Assembly: GCA_017958545.1 (NCBI GenBank)
Contig: JAGDCM010000027.1
Location: 1-41,952, forward strand
Origin: Bacteroidaceae bacterium
GTDB taxonomy: Bacteria; Bacteroidota; Bacteroidia; Bacteroidales; Bacteroidaceae
DNA length: 41,952 bases
Direction: 5' to 3'
The notes under the pieces were generated by a model. The model had not been told where the DNA came from. It saw nothing but the letters and a program-made list of their open reading frames with translations, and did no database searches. The position numbers were made by a program, and so were the translations under genes. Shown piece by piece: positions 8,719-18,520 of the stretch. Within the stretch, counting starts at the first letter, position 1. The number at the start of each line of letters is the position of its first letter.

Positions 8719-9951
8719 TTACATCTCAAATTCGTGTGTGCCACCGTCCTCGAAGTCCTTCACGACGGCATCGAAGCCCGAACCGCCCGTACGGGAGGGG
8801 ATGGGGACAGTGTCCATGTCGAGCTCCACAGTGAGAACACCACCTTTATAGCGCTTGCGCACCTGATCGGTGACATCGAAGACGAAGGTGGAGTCCATAC
8901 CGTTGTTGAACTGCATGTTGACATCTATATAATGGCGATATTTGTCTTTCACCTCGTTTGCTCTGGTGAGACTGTTGGCGCGCAGATTGCACATGCCGAA
9001 AGTCATCAACTGACCACCGATGATATCCACCTTCTCGGCAGCTTCCTTCTCTTCTTCCGTGGGCGTCTTGTCGTAAGAGATATATGGCACATTCTTCTTC
9101 ATGACACAGGTGTAGTTGACAGTGATGGCATCACTGCCGGCGCGCTGGGTCTGGAGACAGACGGTGCGTGCCATGCCGGAGAGGTTGGAGACACCGTCGA
9201 CACCGGTGACGCGCTCACGGTTGTTGTGCAGGATGACCTGGGTGAGATAGACATACGTAATGGGCAGCAACACAAGCTCGAGCTTGCGGATATAGAGGTT
9301 GCGCTCCTCGTCGTAGATGAAGTCGCGCAGGTCGCGGTTGATTTCGACAGCCTGCTCGTAGACAGAGAACAGAGGCTCAGGCGAATAGAACGAGTTCGTG
9401 AAGCGAGGTGCTTGATAGCGCGAACGGTACATAGATGGGTTGGTGTAGGCAATAATGTTCTCGGGGTCGGACTCGTCGAAATGGATACTGAGGACGTCAA
9501 CCTGCGGTTCATTATATACAAGGAGATCCCAATAGCCCCATTCAAATTTGCCCTGATAGCTGTTGCCATAGAAAGCATCCGGAGCGATGACACTCTTGTG
9601 GGGACCGTAGGGTACCTCACCGCTGTAGTAGCGACGCATGTAGAACTTGGTGGGGTCGGTGTAGCCCATCTCACCCCAGATGCTGCGGTCGTGGTCGTCC
9701 CAGCCATAATACCATTCGGCCTGCCAGTCGTATTTGATATCGTACGCAATCTCATAGTCCCAGACAACATCCAGCTCGATCTTGGGGCCGGGTATGATAA
9801 TCGTGCCATTTACAGAGTCGTAGAGGTGCAGAGGCGGTTCCGGCGTGCAAGCTGTGAGGCTCACACCCATAAGCCCTATCAAGCTCATAAGCCCAATCAG
9901 CCCAATTTGGCCCATTTGCCTCATTTGCCTTATAATCCCAGCTGCTCTCAT
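8719..9951 (-). CDS. DUF5119 domain-containing lipoprotein
   Basis: A 410-aa protein with an SPII signal and Cys35 lipobox (SLTAC-TPEPP). The body carries sequences I associate with DUF5119: HLYDS near the N-terminus, DVVWDYEIAYD, a VTGVDGVSNLSGMA stretch near residue 260 and FDVTDQVR near the end. DUF5119 proteins are usual neighbours of fimbrillins and DUF3868/OmpA proteins in Bacteroidales; their biochemical role is unknown to me. The ATG overlaps the upstream stop codon (ATGA), and AAAGGAGG lies just before it inside the upstream coding sequence, so translation is probably coupled and initiated by a real Shine-Dalgarno sequence, which is uncommon in this phylum. The long plus-strand frame at 8734-9957 is its shadow. 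Confidence 0.8.
   Translation of the reverse strand: MRAAGIIRQMRQMGQIGLIGLMSLIGLMGVSLTACTPEPPLHLYDSVNGTIIIPGPKIELDVVWDYEIAYDIKYDWQAEWYYGWDDHDRSIWGEMGYTDPTKFYMRRYYSGEVPYGPHKSVIAPDAFYGNSYQGKFEWGYWDLLVYNEPQVDVLSIHFDESDPENIIAYTNPSMYRSRYQAPRFTNSFYSPEPLFSVYEQAVEINRDLRDFIYDEERNLYIRKLELVLLPITYVYLTQVILHNNRERVTGVDGVSNLSGMARTVCLQTQRAGSDAITVNYTCVMKKNVPYISYDKTPTEEEKEAAEKVDIIGGQLMTFGMCNLRANSLTRANEVKDKYRHYIDVNMQFNNGMDSTFVFDVTDQVRKRYKGGVLTVELDMDTVPIPSRTGGSGFDAVVKDFEDGGTHEFEM
9865..9936 (-). repeat. 9-nt in-frame repeat encoding signal-peptide core
   Basis: Eight 9-nt units such as ATTGGGCTG, ATTGGGCTT and ATGGGCCAA encode the tripeptides IRQ, MRQ, MGQ, IGL, IGL, MSL, IGL, MGV, which together form most of the lipoprotein signal peptide of the DUF5119 gene. 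Confidence 0.75.
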
Positions 9952-11819
9952 GGATGATACCTCCTTTCTTTACTGCGGAAGCTAACGCCGCGCTTCTTGA
10001 TGCGGCGATAGAGCAGGTCGTAGGACAATGTGATGCCGACACGCGTGGGACCGAACCAAGTCATACGATACTGGCGCGGCTTGAAGAACTCGGGCTTCTG
10101 CGTCCACTTGTAGTAGTAGCGATTATCGTGGTAGTTCGGGTTGATGGGGTTCTCGTACTGGTAGGGGTCGTACTTACATATGAAGATACCGCCCTGCACG
10201 GCAAACTCCATGCGCCAATGACCGCTGCGCGAAATAGGCAGGACATAGCCGATGCCGACACCGCCGCCGCCGCCTTCACCTACCCATCCGCGGTCTGCGT
10301 CGAAGCAGATGCCGAAGATAGCAGCATGGGCGTAAGCCGAGAAGTACAGTCCGGAGAAGGCCGGCTTACTGTCCGGGCGGGACTTCTTGAGATAGTAGCG
10401 TCCCTCCACCTGATAGTTGCGGAACTGGAAGTACTTATGCGCATCGTAGTCCTGATACCAGGGCATATCGAACGAAGCACCCACTGTGAAGTGACCCTTC
10501 TTGGGGTAATATTCCAGTGCAATATTGGGTATCGGTGCCCAGCGGTTGTAGCCCGGGATATAGGCTCCGTAGAGCAGCAGGTTGGTCTTGATGGACAGCA
10601 CCTCGCGACGACGGATGTAGCACGACTCCTCATCGGGGTACAACTCTGGCCAGCCGGCTGACAACGAGTCGGTCTGCAGACGATATACTGTGTCGACGCG
10701 CTCCGCACCGGGTATGTCTTTCACACGTCTCAGTACGTAGTCGATACGGAAGTCGCTATGACGCAGGTAAGGCAGCGCGTGCTTCTTGATGACAGCATAC
10801 TCACTGGGATAATTCTTCTTTATGTAGGCCAGTTTGTCATCGGGCTTGCGGTTGCTGTCGATGATGCGAAGCAGAGCCTCGCGGTTGGTGATGACGGCAA
10901 CGGTGTCGACGAAGGTGCGCAAACCTTCCCAGTCCTCAGCCTCGTAGGACGTGCGGAACAACGACGACGAGACGTGCGTACTGTCGGCAATGAAGCGTGC
11001 CAGACTCTTAGTACGCCCGCGCGCCAGACGGTCGTTGTTGTCATAGGGACCTTCGGGCGAAGCAAAGCCCTTGATACCGATTTCCACGAGCTGTATGGTG
11101 CTGTCGTTCTTCACACTGTCTACAGTGTGGCGCAGGCGCCCGAGCTCACGCGCATTGTTGTGATAATCAGGACGTATCTCCGTGCGGTTCACAGGGAAGT
11201 CAACGTAGGCACGACCCTGCATATGTTCGATTTCCTCGCTGTGGATATTCGCATCTGTGCGTACCTTATACTCGAGCGTGGGCGCGCGTAAAATAAAAGC
11301 TCGGCTGTCTATCGGGGATCCACTTTCACTGATACGGTCAACTCTGAGAACCAACGAAGCCGACTGCATCCAAGTTGCCGAAACCAACGTCTGGTTGTAA
11401 TGCAGATGGGCCGTTGTGTTCTTATCCTTATACGGGAACGGCAACGGCGGCAACTCTCTGCCATTCGGGAGGTTCTGGTAATAAACCCACTTGCTATCCA
11501 TTCCCACAGTGGGGAAGTCAGCAGTATTGCTGCCTGCAGACAGTTGCGGACTGATGACGATATACTCTCCCTTAGGTACTCTGCCATCCGTTACAGCAAA
11601 GCTGAAGTGCAAACCGTAGGCAGCAGAATCGGTGAGTGTTGCGAACTGTATGCTGTCGACATGGACAGTCAGCTTGCTGTCATTGCCATCCGACAGAGGT
11701 ATTACCAACTGAGCATGAACAGAAGAAACGACGAAGAGCAGCACGACCGAAATTATCTTCGTCAGCCATGCTTTTGCTGTCGTTTCTGGAGTTAAATTAT
11801 GGTTTCTGTTCAATCTCAT
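9948..11819 (-). CDS. OmpA-family outer-membrane protein with DUF3868 and DUF3575 regions
   Basis: A 623-aa protein. A signal peptide ends near residue 36 (VSSVHA). Residues about 40-165 look like DUF3868. Residues about 195-330 form an OmpA-like peptidoglycan-associating segment (FPVNRTEIRPDYHNNARELGRL, then EIGIKGFASPEGPYDNNDRLARGRTKSL). Residues about 405-600 form a DUF3575-type beta-barrel region (IKTNLLLYGAYIPGYNRWAP, IALEYYPKKGHFTVGASF). It is first in the fimbrial operon and is expected to anchor or help assemble the fimbria at the outer membrane. Its 3' end encodes the Shine-Dalgarno sequence of the next gene and overlaps it by 4 nt. A promoter-like element lies about 50 bp upstream. 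Confidence 0.85.
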   Translation of the reverse strand: MRLNRNHNLTPETTAKAWLTKIISVVLLFVVSSVHAQLVIPLSDGNDSKLTVHVDSIQFATLTDSAAYGLHFSFAVTDGRVPKGEYIVISPQLSAGSNTADFPTVGMDSKWVYYQNLPNGRELPPLPFPYKDKNTTAHLHYNQTLVSATWMQSASLVLRVDRISESGSPIDSRAFILRAPTLEYKVRTDANIHSEEIEHMQGRAYVDFPVNRTEIRPDYHNNARELGRLRHTVDSVKNDSTIQLVEIGIKGFASPEGPYDNNDRLARGRTKSLARFIADSTHVSSSLFRTSYEAEDWEGLRTFVDTVAVITNREALLRIIDSNRKPDDKLAYIKKNYPSEYAVIKKHALPYLRHSDFRIDYVLRRVKDIPGAERVDTVYRLQTDSLSAGWPELYPDEESCYIRRREVLSIKTNLLLYGAYIPGYNRWAPIPNIALEYYPKKGHFTVGASFDMPWYQDYDAHKYFQFRNYQVEGRYYLKKSRPDSKPAFSGLYFSAYAHAAIFGICFDADRGWVGEGGGGGVGIGYVLPISRSGHWRMEFAVQGGIFICKYDPYQYENPINPNYHDNRYYYKWTQKPEFFKPRQYRMTWFGPTRVGITLSYDLLYRRIKKRGVSFRSKERRYHP

Positions 11820-11869
11820 TTGCCAATCTTATTTGTAATGATAAGACGATTTTTCGTTTATTTAGTTTA

Positions 11870-11900
11870 CAAAGGTAGGACTTTTTTTTCAAATAACAAC
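11870..11900 (-). promoter_or_regulatory. Bacteroidetes-type promoter of the fimbrial operon
   Basis: On the minus strand GTTG (11897-11900) is followed after 19 nt by TACCTTTG (11870-11877), matching the TTTG / TAnnTTTG consensus with one mismatch in the upstream box. Transcription would start near 11863, giving a leader of about 45 nt before the ATG at 11819. Confidence 0.6.
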
Positions 11901-12406
11901 ACTTTTGGGGTGTTTTTTTATAAAAAAACAGCTATTTCCCGGTGTTTTTAACATTTCACGGGCAATTTTACGCAGTTTTTCAGGTCCAATTCCCAACTTT
12001 AACATTTAAACAAAAGCCACAAAAACGAGATTTTTAGGAAAAGGAAAATGTTTCATTTTCTACTCCGCTCGTACCTCGCAGTCGCTTACGAAAATGGGCG
12101 CATAAAATAAATTTCTGAGTTGACATGTCGTTAGTAGACGAGTAGACAAGTTTTAGCAGATAGCAGCAGACTACTCATTTATTTTTACATGAAAACAGGC
12201 TTCTACCGAGGATTTGTGGGCGCTGCTTATACTCTGCTCGAACGATGCTCGAATGAACGACGGCGCAATCTTGTCCTTTTGAAATTTGTAACTCGCTGAA
12301 TATCAACGCCAATTTTTGTGGGCGCCTCGAAAATTCTCGAAACGCCCACAGGTAATTTTTTCTGACAAAATTCCAGAACTTGTTTTTTCTTATTAAAGAC
12401 AACGTT
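11901..12406. other. Non-coding region between fimbrial operon and xylanase gene
   Basis: No credible gene is visible. It holds an AT-rich part (11880-12060) with T7/A7 tracts and small hairpins (for example 12044-12060). A more GC-rich part (12060-12406) has an exact repeat TTTGTGGGCGC at 12213 and 12315, a GCTCGAA direct repeat near 12235-12255, and GTAGACGA/GTAGACAA near 12134-12149. A minus-strand open frame at 12175-12609 overlaps the xylanase gene end and has no family features. Confidence 0.6.
12317..12350. other. 8-bp stem-loop, possible terminator
   Basis: TGTGGGCG (12317-12324) pairs perfectly with CGCCCACA (12343-12350), and the 18-nt loop contains two self-complementary TCGA sites. 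A T6 run follows on the plus strand at 12356-12361, where no gene is read. On the minus strand it lies about 57 nt after the xylanase stop codon but lacks a U-tract. Confidence 0.35.
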
Positions 12407-14596
<2,190 letters not shown>

Positions 14597-14659
14597 CTAC
14601 CTGTTATGCCATCGATTTCCTTTCACGCATCTTTGGCATAAATTTCTTAAATTACGTTG

Positions 14660-14667
14660 CAAAATTA
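14660..14667 (-). promoter_or_regulatory. -7 element for the GH10-CE1 gene
   Basis: CAAAATTA on the plus strand reads TAATTTTG on the minus strand, matching TAnnTTTG and followed by CA. It would give a leader of about 90 nt to the ATG at 14563. No good -33 TTTG is seen. Confidence 0.45.
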
Positions 14668-14710
14668 ATCATTTCCTAAGACTTTAGGGAACTATTTAGG
14701 TATTTATTAC

Positions 14711-14718
14711 TATATTTG
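14711..14718 (+). promoter_or_regulatory. -7 element for the GH43 gene
   Basis: TATATTTG followed by CA matches TAnnTTTG. Predicted initiation near 14725 gives a 30-nt leader to the ATG at 14755 and rules out a TTG start at 14716, which lies inside the element. The -33 box is poor. Confidence 0.55.
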
Positions 14719-14754
14719 CACCCAAAACAACATTATTTAACTCTTTTACAAGTC

Positions 14755-16428
14755 ATGAAACTGGGAAATGTGTTCAGTGCTATTATCGCAGCAGTCCTTT
14801 TGATGATACTAACTGTCAGTGCCGTATCCTGCTCCCGGGAAACGCAGGCCGCAAGAGCGGAGGAACTCACCACACCGGGCAATCCCTATCTGCCGCTGTG
14901 GGAACACATTCCCGACGGAGAGCCGTACGTATTCGAAGACCCCGACCAGCCGGGCAAACAGCGTGTGTATATCTACGGTTCGCACGATACGAGGAAGACG
15001 GAATACTGCGGGCGCGACCTGGTGGTGTGGTCGGCATCTGTGAACACGCTGTGGCGCTGGCGCTACGACGGTGTGATACTCGCCGTTGACAGGAATGCCG
15101 AGGGAAAACCGTTCGACGAGGCTGGGACAGCAGATGTGCTGTTCGCCCCTGATGTGGCACTCGTCGTCGACAGCTACGGCGTAAAGACCTATTATCTCTT
15201 CCCCAACGACCAGGCATGGGGACGCAACGGTCTCATTGCCAAGAGCAACCGTCCCGACGGACCTTTTGAGGTTTGCAACTGGAGCGAGGAAAATCCCAAA
15301 TGGGCTGAGGGTATCTACGGTTTTGATCCCGCCGTATTTGTCGACGACGGACGCGTGTACGGCTACTGGGGATTCGAGCACTCGTTTGCCGCAGAGATAG
15401 ACCCCGAGACGATGTGTACGGTGAAACCCGGCACGGAAATAGTTGACGGTATGGTGTCGGGCTACAGGGAACCGGGTGTGTTCCGTTTCTTCGAGGCATC
15501 GTCCATCCGCAAAATAAAAGACAAATACGTATTCATTTACAGCCGTTTCACCGAAGACGGGGAATTCGGTCTGCCCACAACAAACTACACGCTGGCATAC
15601 GCTTACAGCGACCGTCCCCTGGGTCCTTGGACATACGGCGGCACCATCATCGACGGGCGCGGTCGTGAGATAAACGAGCAAGGTGACACGATTGCCTCCG
15701 GAGTGGTCTCCGGCAACACACACGGCAGCATCTGCGAGGTAAACGGACAGTGGTATGTGTTCTATCATCGTCAGGCCGGTCTCAACGAATATGCCCGCCA
15801 GGCTATGGTGGCTCCCATAGAAGTGAAGGTGGAGGAAGGTCCCGGCGGCAAGGTGGAGATATCCGAAGGAGAGTACAACTCCGAGGGCTTCGCACTCAAC
15901 GGGCTCAACCCTCTGGAGCGTCACTCGGCTGGTATCGCCTGCTGGATCACCGGTCCGAAGACAGCTGAGCACAACTGGCCCAACAACACCTACTACGGTT
16001 CCTACGTGGAGACATCCTACGGTACCGAAAGCAATTTCGAGGCTCCCTACGACCTGAAGAACAACACAAACCGCGTGGTGAACAACACCGACGGCAGCAT
16101 CGTGGGTTACAAGTATTTCAACTTCACTAACGCTAACGGAACCAGGCTGTTCCCCGGCAATGACGGGAAACTGCTGTTGCGTCTCATTCCGGAGGGCGTG
16201 GACGGCACTATCGAGATATGGGCAGACCGTCCCTGGGCATCACAGGGCGGAAAGTTGCTGGGCACCATCGAGCTGAAAGCCGACATGCCGCAAGAGTCCA
16301 CAGAAATGTGTGTCACTCTGCCAGACCTCAACACACTGGAATACAAACGTGCTATCTTCTTTGTATTCAAGTCCGAGACCAAGGATAAATCCCTCTGCAC
16401 GCTGGAGGACTTCGTCTTCGAACGCTAA
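14755..16428 (+). CDS. Exported GH43 family glycosidase (beta-xylosidase / alpha-L-arabinofuranosidase type) with C-terminal beta-sandwich
   Basis: A 557-aa protein. The N-terminus is a membrane-type signal with a possible lipobox at Cys26 (SAVSC). Residues about 40-385 form a GH43 five-bladed propeller. Candidate catalytic residues are Asp62 (FEDPDQPGKQRVYIYGSHD), Asp191 (GFDPAVF) and Glu247 (FFEASSI). Residues about 390-557 look like a CBM6-type beta-sandwich (YKYFNF, LLLRLIPEGVDGTIEIWAD). It should remove arabinose or xylose from xylan outside the cytoplasm. The start is the ATG rather than an upstream in-frame TTG that falls in the promoter. It ends 10 bp from the convergent esterase gene. 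The exact substrate cannot be set from sequence. Confidence 0.85.
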   Translation: MKLGNVFSAIIAAVLLMILTVSAVSCSRETQAARAEELTTPGNPYLPLWEHIPDGEPYVFEDPDQPGKQRVYIYGSHDTRKTEYCGRDLVVWSASVNTLWRWRYDGVILAVDRNAEGKPFDEAGTADVLFAPDVALVVDSYGVKTYYLFPNDQAWGRNGLIAKSNRPDGPFEVCNWSEENPKWAEGIYGFDPAVFVDDGRVYGYWGFEHSFAAEIDPETMCTVKPGTEIVDGMVSGYREPGVFRFFEASSIRKIKDKYVFIYSRFTEDGEFGLPTTNYTLAYAYSDRPLGPWTYGGTIIDGRGREINEQGDTIASGVVSGNTHGSICEVNGQWYVFYHRQAGLNEYARQAMVAPIEVKVEEGPGGKVEISEGEYNSEGFALNGLNPLERHSAGIACWITGPKTAEHNWPNNTYYGSYVETSYGTESNFEAPYDLKNNTNRVVNNTDGSIVGYKYFNFTNANGTRLFPGNDGKLLLRLIPEGVDGTIEIWADRPWASQGGKLLGTIELKADMPQESTEMCVTLPDLNTLEYKRAIFFVFKSETKDKSLCTLEDFVFER

Positions 16429-16438
16429 ACCGTTCCCT

Positions 16439-18415
16439 TTATCGGGACAGGTCAATTTGGAAAGGACTCATGGGGAGTCCGTTCTTTCCGTAGACATTGG
16501 CACGAAGAGGATTGTTCTTCCAAGCATAGCGGACAGAAACCGGCGATTCCACCGATGATTTTACAAGAATTCGGGAACCGCAACCCTCCGCCTCGGCATT
16601 CACGTAGCAACCGTCACTACCTGCCACCTCGAACTCGTAAAGAGCTCCGTCTCTGAGCAACGGCTGAGACAGCGTGCAGACCACTGTCCTACCCTCTTTC
16701 TGCACACTGATGACTTCCGGTGACAATGTGACTTTGGGATTCCACACAAGTTGCTCCAAAGCAAGTGCTGCTCGCTCTGCCACTTCTTTCTTGCGCAAAG
16801 GATGAATATCCACGGTTTCACCGAGGTCTATCGTCACCGTCAAGGCTGCGTGTTCATCCTCCGAAGCAACCGTTCGCTGTGCTTCGCGAACTACAGACCA
16901 TCCCGTGTGCTGCGGCTCTGAAGACGGCTCCATGAAATTCGCCAACTGAATGATAACAAACGGCATCTGCGGACGCTCGAAAGCCTCCCTCCAATTGGAC
17001 AGGAGCTGACGCAGCAACGGAGCGTACTGTTCCGCCCGAGACATTTCGTCGGCATTGGATTCACCCTGATACCACAACACACCGGCAAGAGCGAAAGGTG
17101 CAAGGGGAGCTATCATACCGTTGAAGAGCGCAGACGGTTGGTCCTGCAGTCTTATCTCACCCCCCGGACATCGCGGCATCTCGAGTCCGGTGTGCAGTTT
17201 CCACTGCTCTCCAAGAGGCAGCACATCGCCGTCGGAGAAAACCAGTCTATATGGCTTCTCTTTTACAAAATAAGGCACACCGCTCTTGTTGATGAAACGT
17301 ACGGCAATGACATTATCTCCCTCGCGCAGAAGTCCTTCCGGTACCTGATAGCGGCGCGGAGGATACTGATAACCGGTGGTTCCCACCTGCACGCCGTTGA
17401 TGTGGGTAATATCGCAATCGTAGAGCGTACCGAGGAGCAGTTGTGCAGCCTTTCCGGCGTTTTCACCGCTGATATTGATATGCTGGCGTAGCCACAGACT
17501 GCCTATCCATTCCCGCCTGTCGGGCATCAGATCATATTGACTGACATCCTTCCAACTGGAATCATCGTAATCCAAAAGCGTATACTGTTCCATTCCCGGG
17601 TCGCCCCCATCTACGAGTTCCCGCCATTGACGGTTGGCAAGGGAGGCGGCACGCTGCTGCGTCTCAACGTAAGCGTCATCCTGATAGAACTGCGTCTGAC
17701 GGTGCATCACAGGATAGTGTTTCCGGATGCTGTCCGCAGATATCCAAGCCTCGATGGGCGTACCTCCCCACGCACTCTCGATGATACCCTGAGCCACACC
17801 TTTCTCGCGCTGCAACTGTTTGCCCAGAAAATAACCGATGGCAGAGAATCTCCAGGCATTCTGGCGGTTGAGAGGCTGCCACGAAGCGGGGCGTAAATCG
17901 GCAGAAGGCTGGTGCATATCCGTCTGATACGGCACATGAAACAGACGCACAAGACGGTTGCTATCATTGAGTTCGTCGGGATATTGCGGCGACACACGTT
18001 CGAGGGTGGTCTCCATATTCGACTGTCCGGAACAGAGCCACACATCTCCCACCCATATATCTTCGAGTCGGGAGTCGAGAGTCAAGAGTCGGGAGTCGAG
18101 AGTCGAGAGTCGAGAGTTTTTCTTCCCGGTTTCTGAGCCTGTCGAAGAACTGACCTCAAGAACATACGGTCCGCCCGCCTTCATTGCCGGAAGACTGAGA
18201 CGCCAGTGCCCGGAAGCATCGGCAGTGGTGGTACCCGTCTTTTTGTTCAGACGCACCGTTATCGTTTCCCCCGGGTCTGCATAGCCCCAAACAGGGATTT
18301 CAGTGTTTCTCTGGAGCACCATTCCCGACTGGAATATCTGCGGCAGACGCACTTTAGCGCAGCACGGTACGACACCGAGGAAGAATACACACAATATGAC
18401 AACAATTTTTCTCAT
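16439..18415 (-). CDS. Sialate O-acetylesterase-family (SGNH) esterase, probable acetylxylan esterase
   Basis: A 658-aa exported protein with a signal peptide of about 20 residues, then LPQIFQSGMVLQR typical of this family. The first catalytic block is WLCSGQSNME with Ser132. A jelly-roll domain is inserted around residues 240-390. The second block is GVLWYQGESNADE near residue 440 and the Asp-His pair lies in DIHPLRKKEVAERAA near residue 555. In Prevotella xylan clusters a gene of this kind (xynE in P. bryantii) is placed as an acetylxylan esterase, which fits its neighbours. Residues about 90-118 are unusual: a linker made by an interspersed hairpin element and a heptamer array, just before the catalytic block, giving a seven-residue repeat SRLLTLD. 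Confidence 0.85.
   Translation of the reverse strand: MRKIVVILCVFFLGVVPCCAKVRLPQIFQSGMVLQRNTEIPVWGYADPGETITVRLNKKTGTTTADASGHWRLSLPAMKAGGPYVLEVSSSTGSETGKKNSRLSTLDSRLLTLDSRLEDIWVGDVWLCSGQSNMETTLERVSPQYPDELNDSNRLVRLFHVPYQTDMHQPSADLRPASWQPLNRQNAWRFSAIGYFLGKQLQREKGVAQGIIESAWGGTPIEAWISADSIRKHYPVMHRQTQFYQDDAYVETQQRAASLANRQWRELVDGGDPGMEQYTLLDYDDSSWKDVSQYDLMPDRREWIGSLWLRQHINISGENAGKAAQLLLGTLYDCDITHINGVQVGTTGYQYPPRRYQVPEGLLREGDNVIAVRFINKSGVPYFVKEKPYRLVFSDGDVLPLGEQWKLHTGLEMPRCPGGEIRLQDQPSALFNGMIAPLAPFALAGVLWYQGESNADEMSRAEQYAPLLRQLLSNWREAFERPQMPFVIIQLANFMEPSSEPQHTGWSVVREAQRTVASEDEHAALTVTIDLGETVDIHPLRKKEVAERAALALEQLVWNPKVTLSPEVISVQKEGRTVVCTLSQPLLRDGALYEFEVAGSDGCYVNAEAEGCGSRILVKSSVESPVSVRYAWKNNPLRANVYGKNGLPMSPFQIDLSR
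18065..18120. repeat. Heptamer array E, inside the esterase gene
   Basis: Eight units on the plus strand: GAGTCGG, GAGTCGA, GAGTCAA, GAGTCGG, GAGTCGA three times, then GAGTTTT. On the coding (minus) strand the unit is TCGACTC, which has no stop in any phase and encodes a cyclic heptapeptide of the type SRLLTLD. It interrupts the esterase between its N-terminal beta domain and the SGQSN block. Confidence 0.9.
18131..18149. repeat. Small interspersed hairpin element, copy 2 (inside coding sequence)
   Basis: TTCTGAGCCTGTCGAAGAA shares the CTGAG-YY-TGTCGAAG core with copy 1 at 8527-8545, with TT/AA in place of CC/GG at the flanks, so complementarity is kept. It is read through by the esterase gene and lies 10 nt from heptamer array E. 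Confidence 0.6.
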
Positions 18416-18422
18416 AACACTG

Positions 18423-18430
18423 CAAAATTA
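18423..18430 (-). promoter_or_regulatory. Possible -7 element for the esterase gene
   Basis: CAAAATTA reads TAATTTTG on the minus strand, then CA, as upstream of the GH10-CE1 gene. It ends only 7 nt before the ATG at 18415, so the transcript would be nearly leaderless. No -33 box is seen. Confidence 0.35.
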
Positions 18431-18486
18431 CGCATTTTTCTTCTCATAGAACATAAAACAAAAGACAAAAATTCAAATAAAAATAT

Positions 18487-18494
18487 TAACTTTG
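18487..18494 (+). promoter_or_regulatory. -7 element for the symporter-GH43-GH67 operon
   Basis: TAACTTTG followed by CA matches TAnnTTTG. The ATG of the symporter at 18521 lies 26 nt downstream. The upstream region is A-rich with no clear -33 TTTG. Confidence 0.5.
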
Positions 18495-18520
18495 CAGTCA
18501 ATTTAATACCAGTCACACAA

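Noticed and set aside
8734..9957. Plus-strand open frame of 407 aa
   Set aside because: Almost exactly antisense to the DUF5119 gene, which has a lipobox, a Shine-Dalgarno sequence and operon context; the frame shows no family motif.
14716..14754. TTG start for the exported GH43
   Set aside because: The TTG lies inside the predicted -7 promoter element, so it would not be transcribed; the ATG at 14755 begins a good signal peptide.
14809..15972. Minus-strand open frame of 387 aa
   Set aside because: Antisense to the GH43 gene; no motif or plausible start region.
16429..16450. Terminator between convergent GH43 and esterase genes
   Set aside because: A short GTTCCC/GGGAC pairing exists, but it lies within the esterase end, has few pairs and no T-run.
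18206..18520. N-terminal extension of the symporter frame
   Set aside because: It overlaps the divergent esterase gene and promoter region and lacks transporter homology; the ATG at 18521 follows a -7 element and starts the family match.
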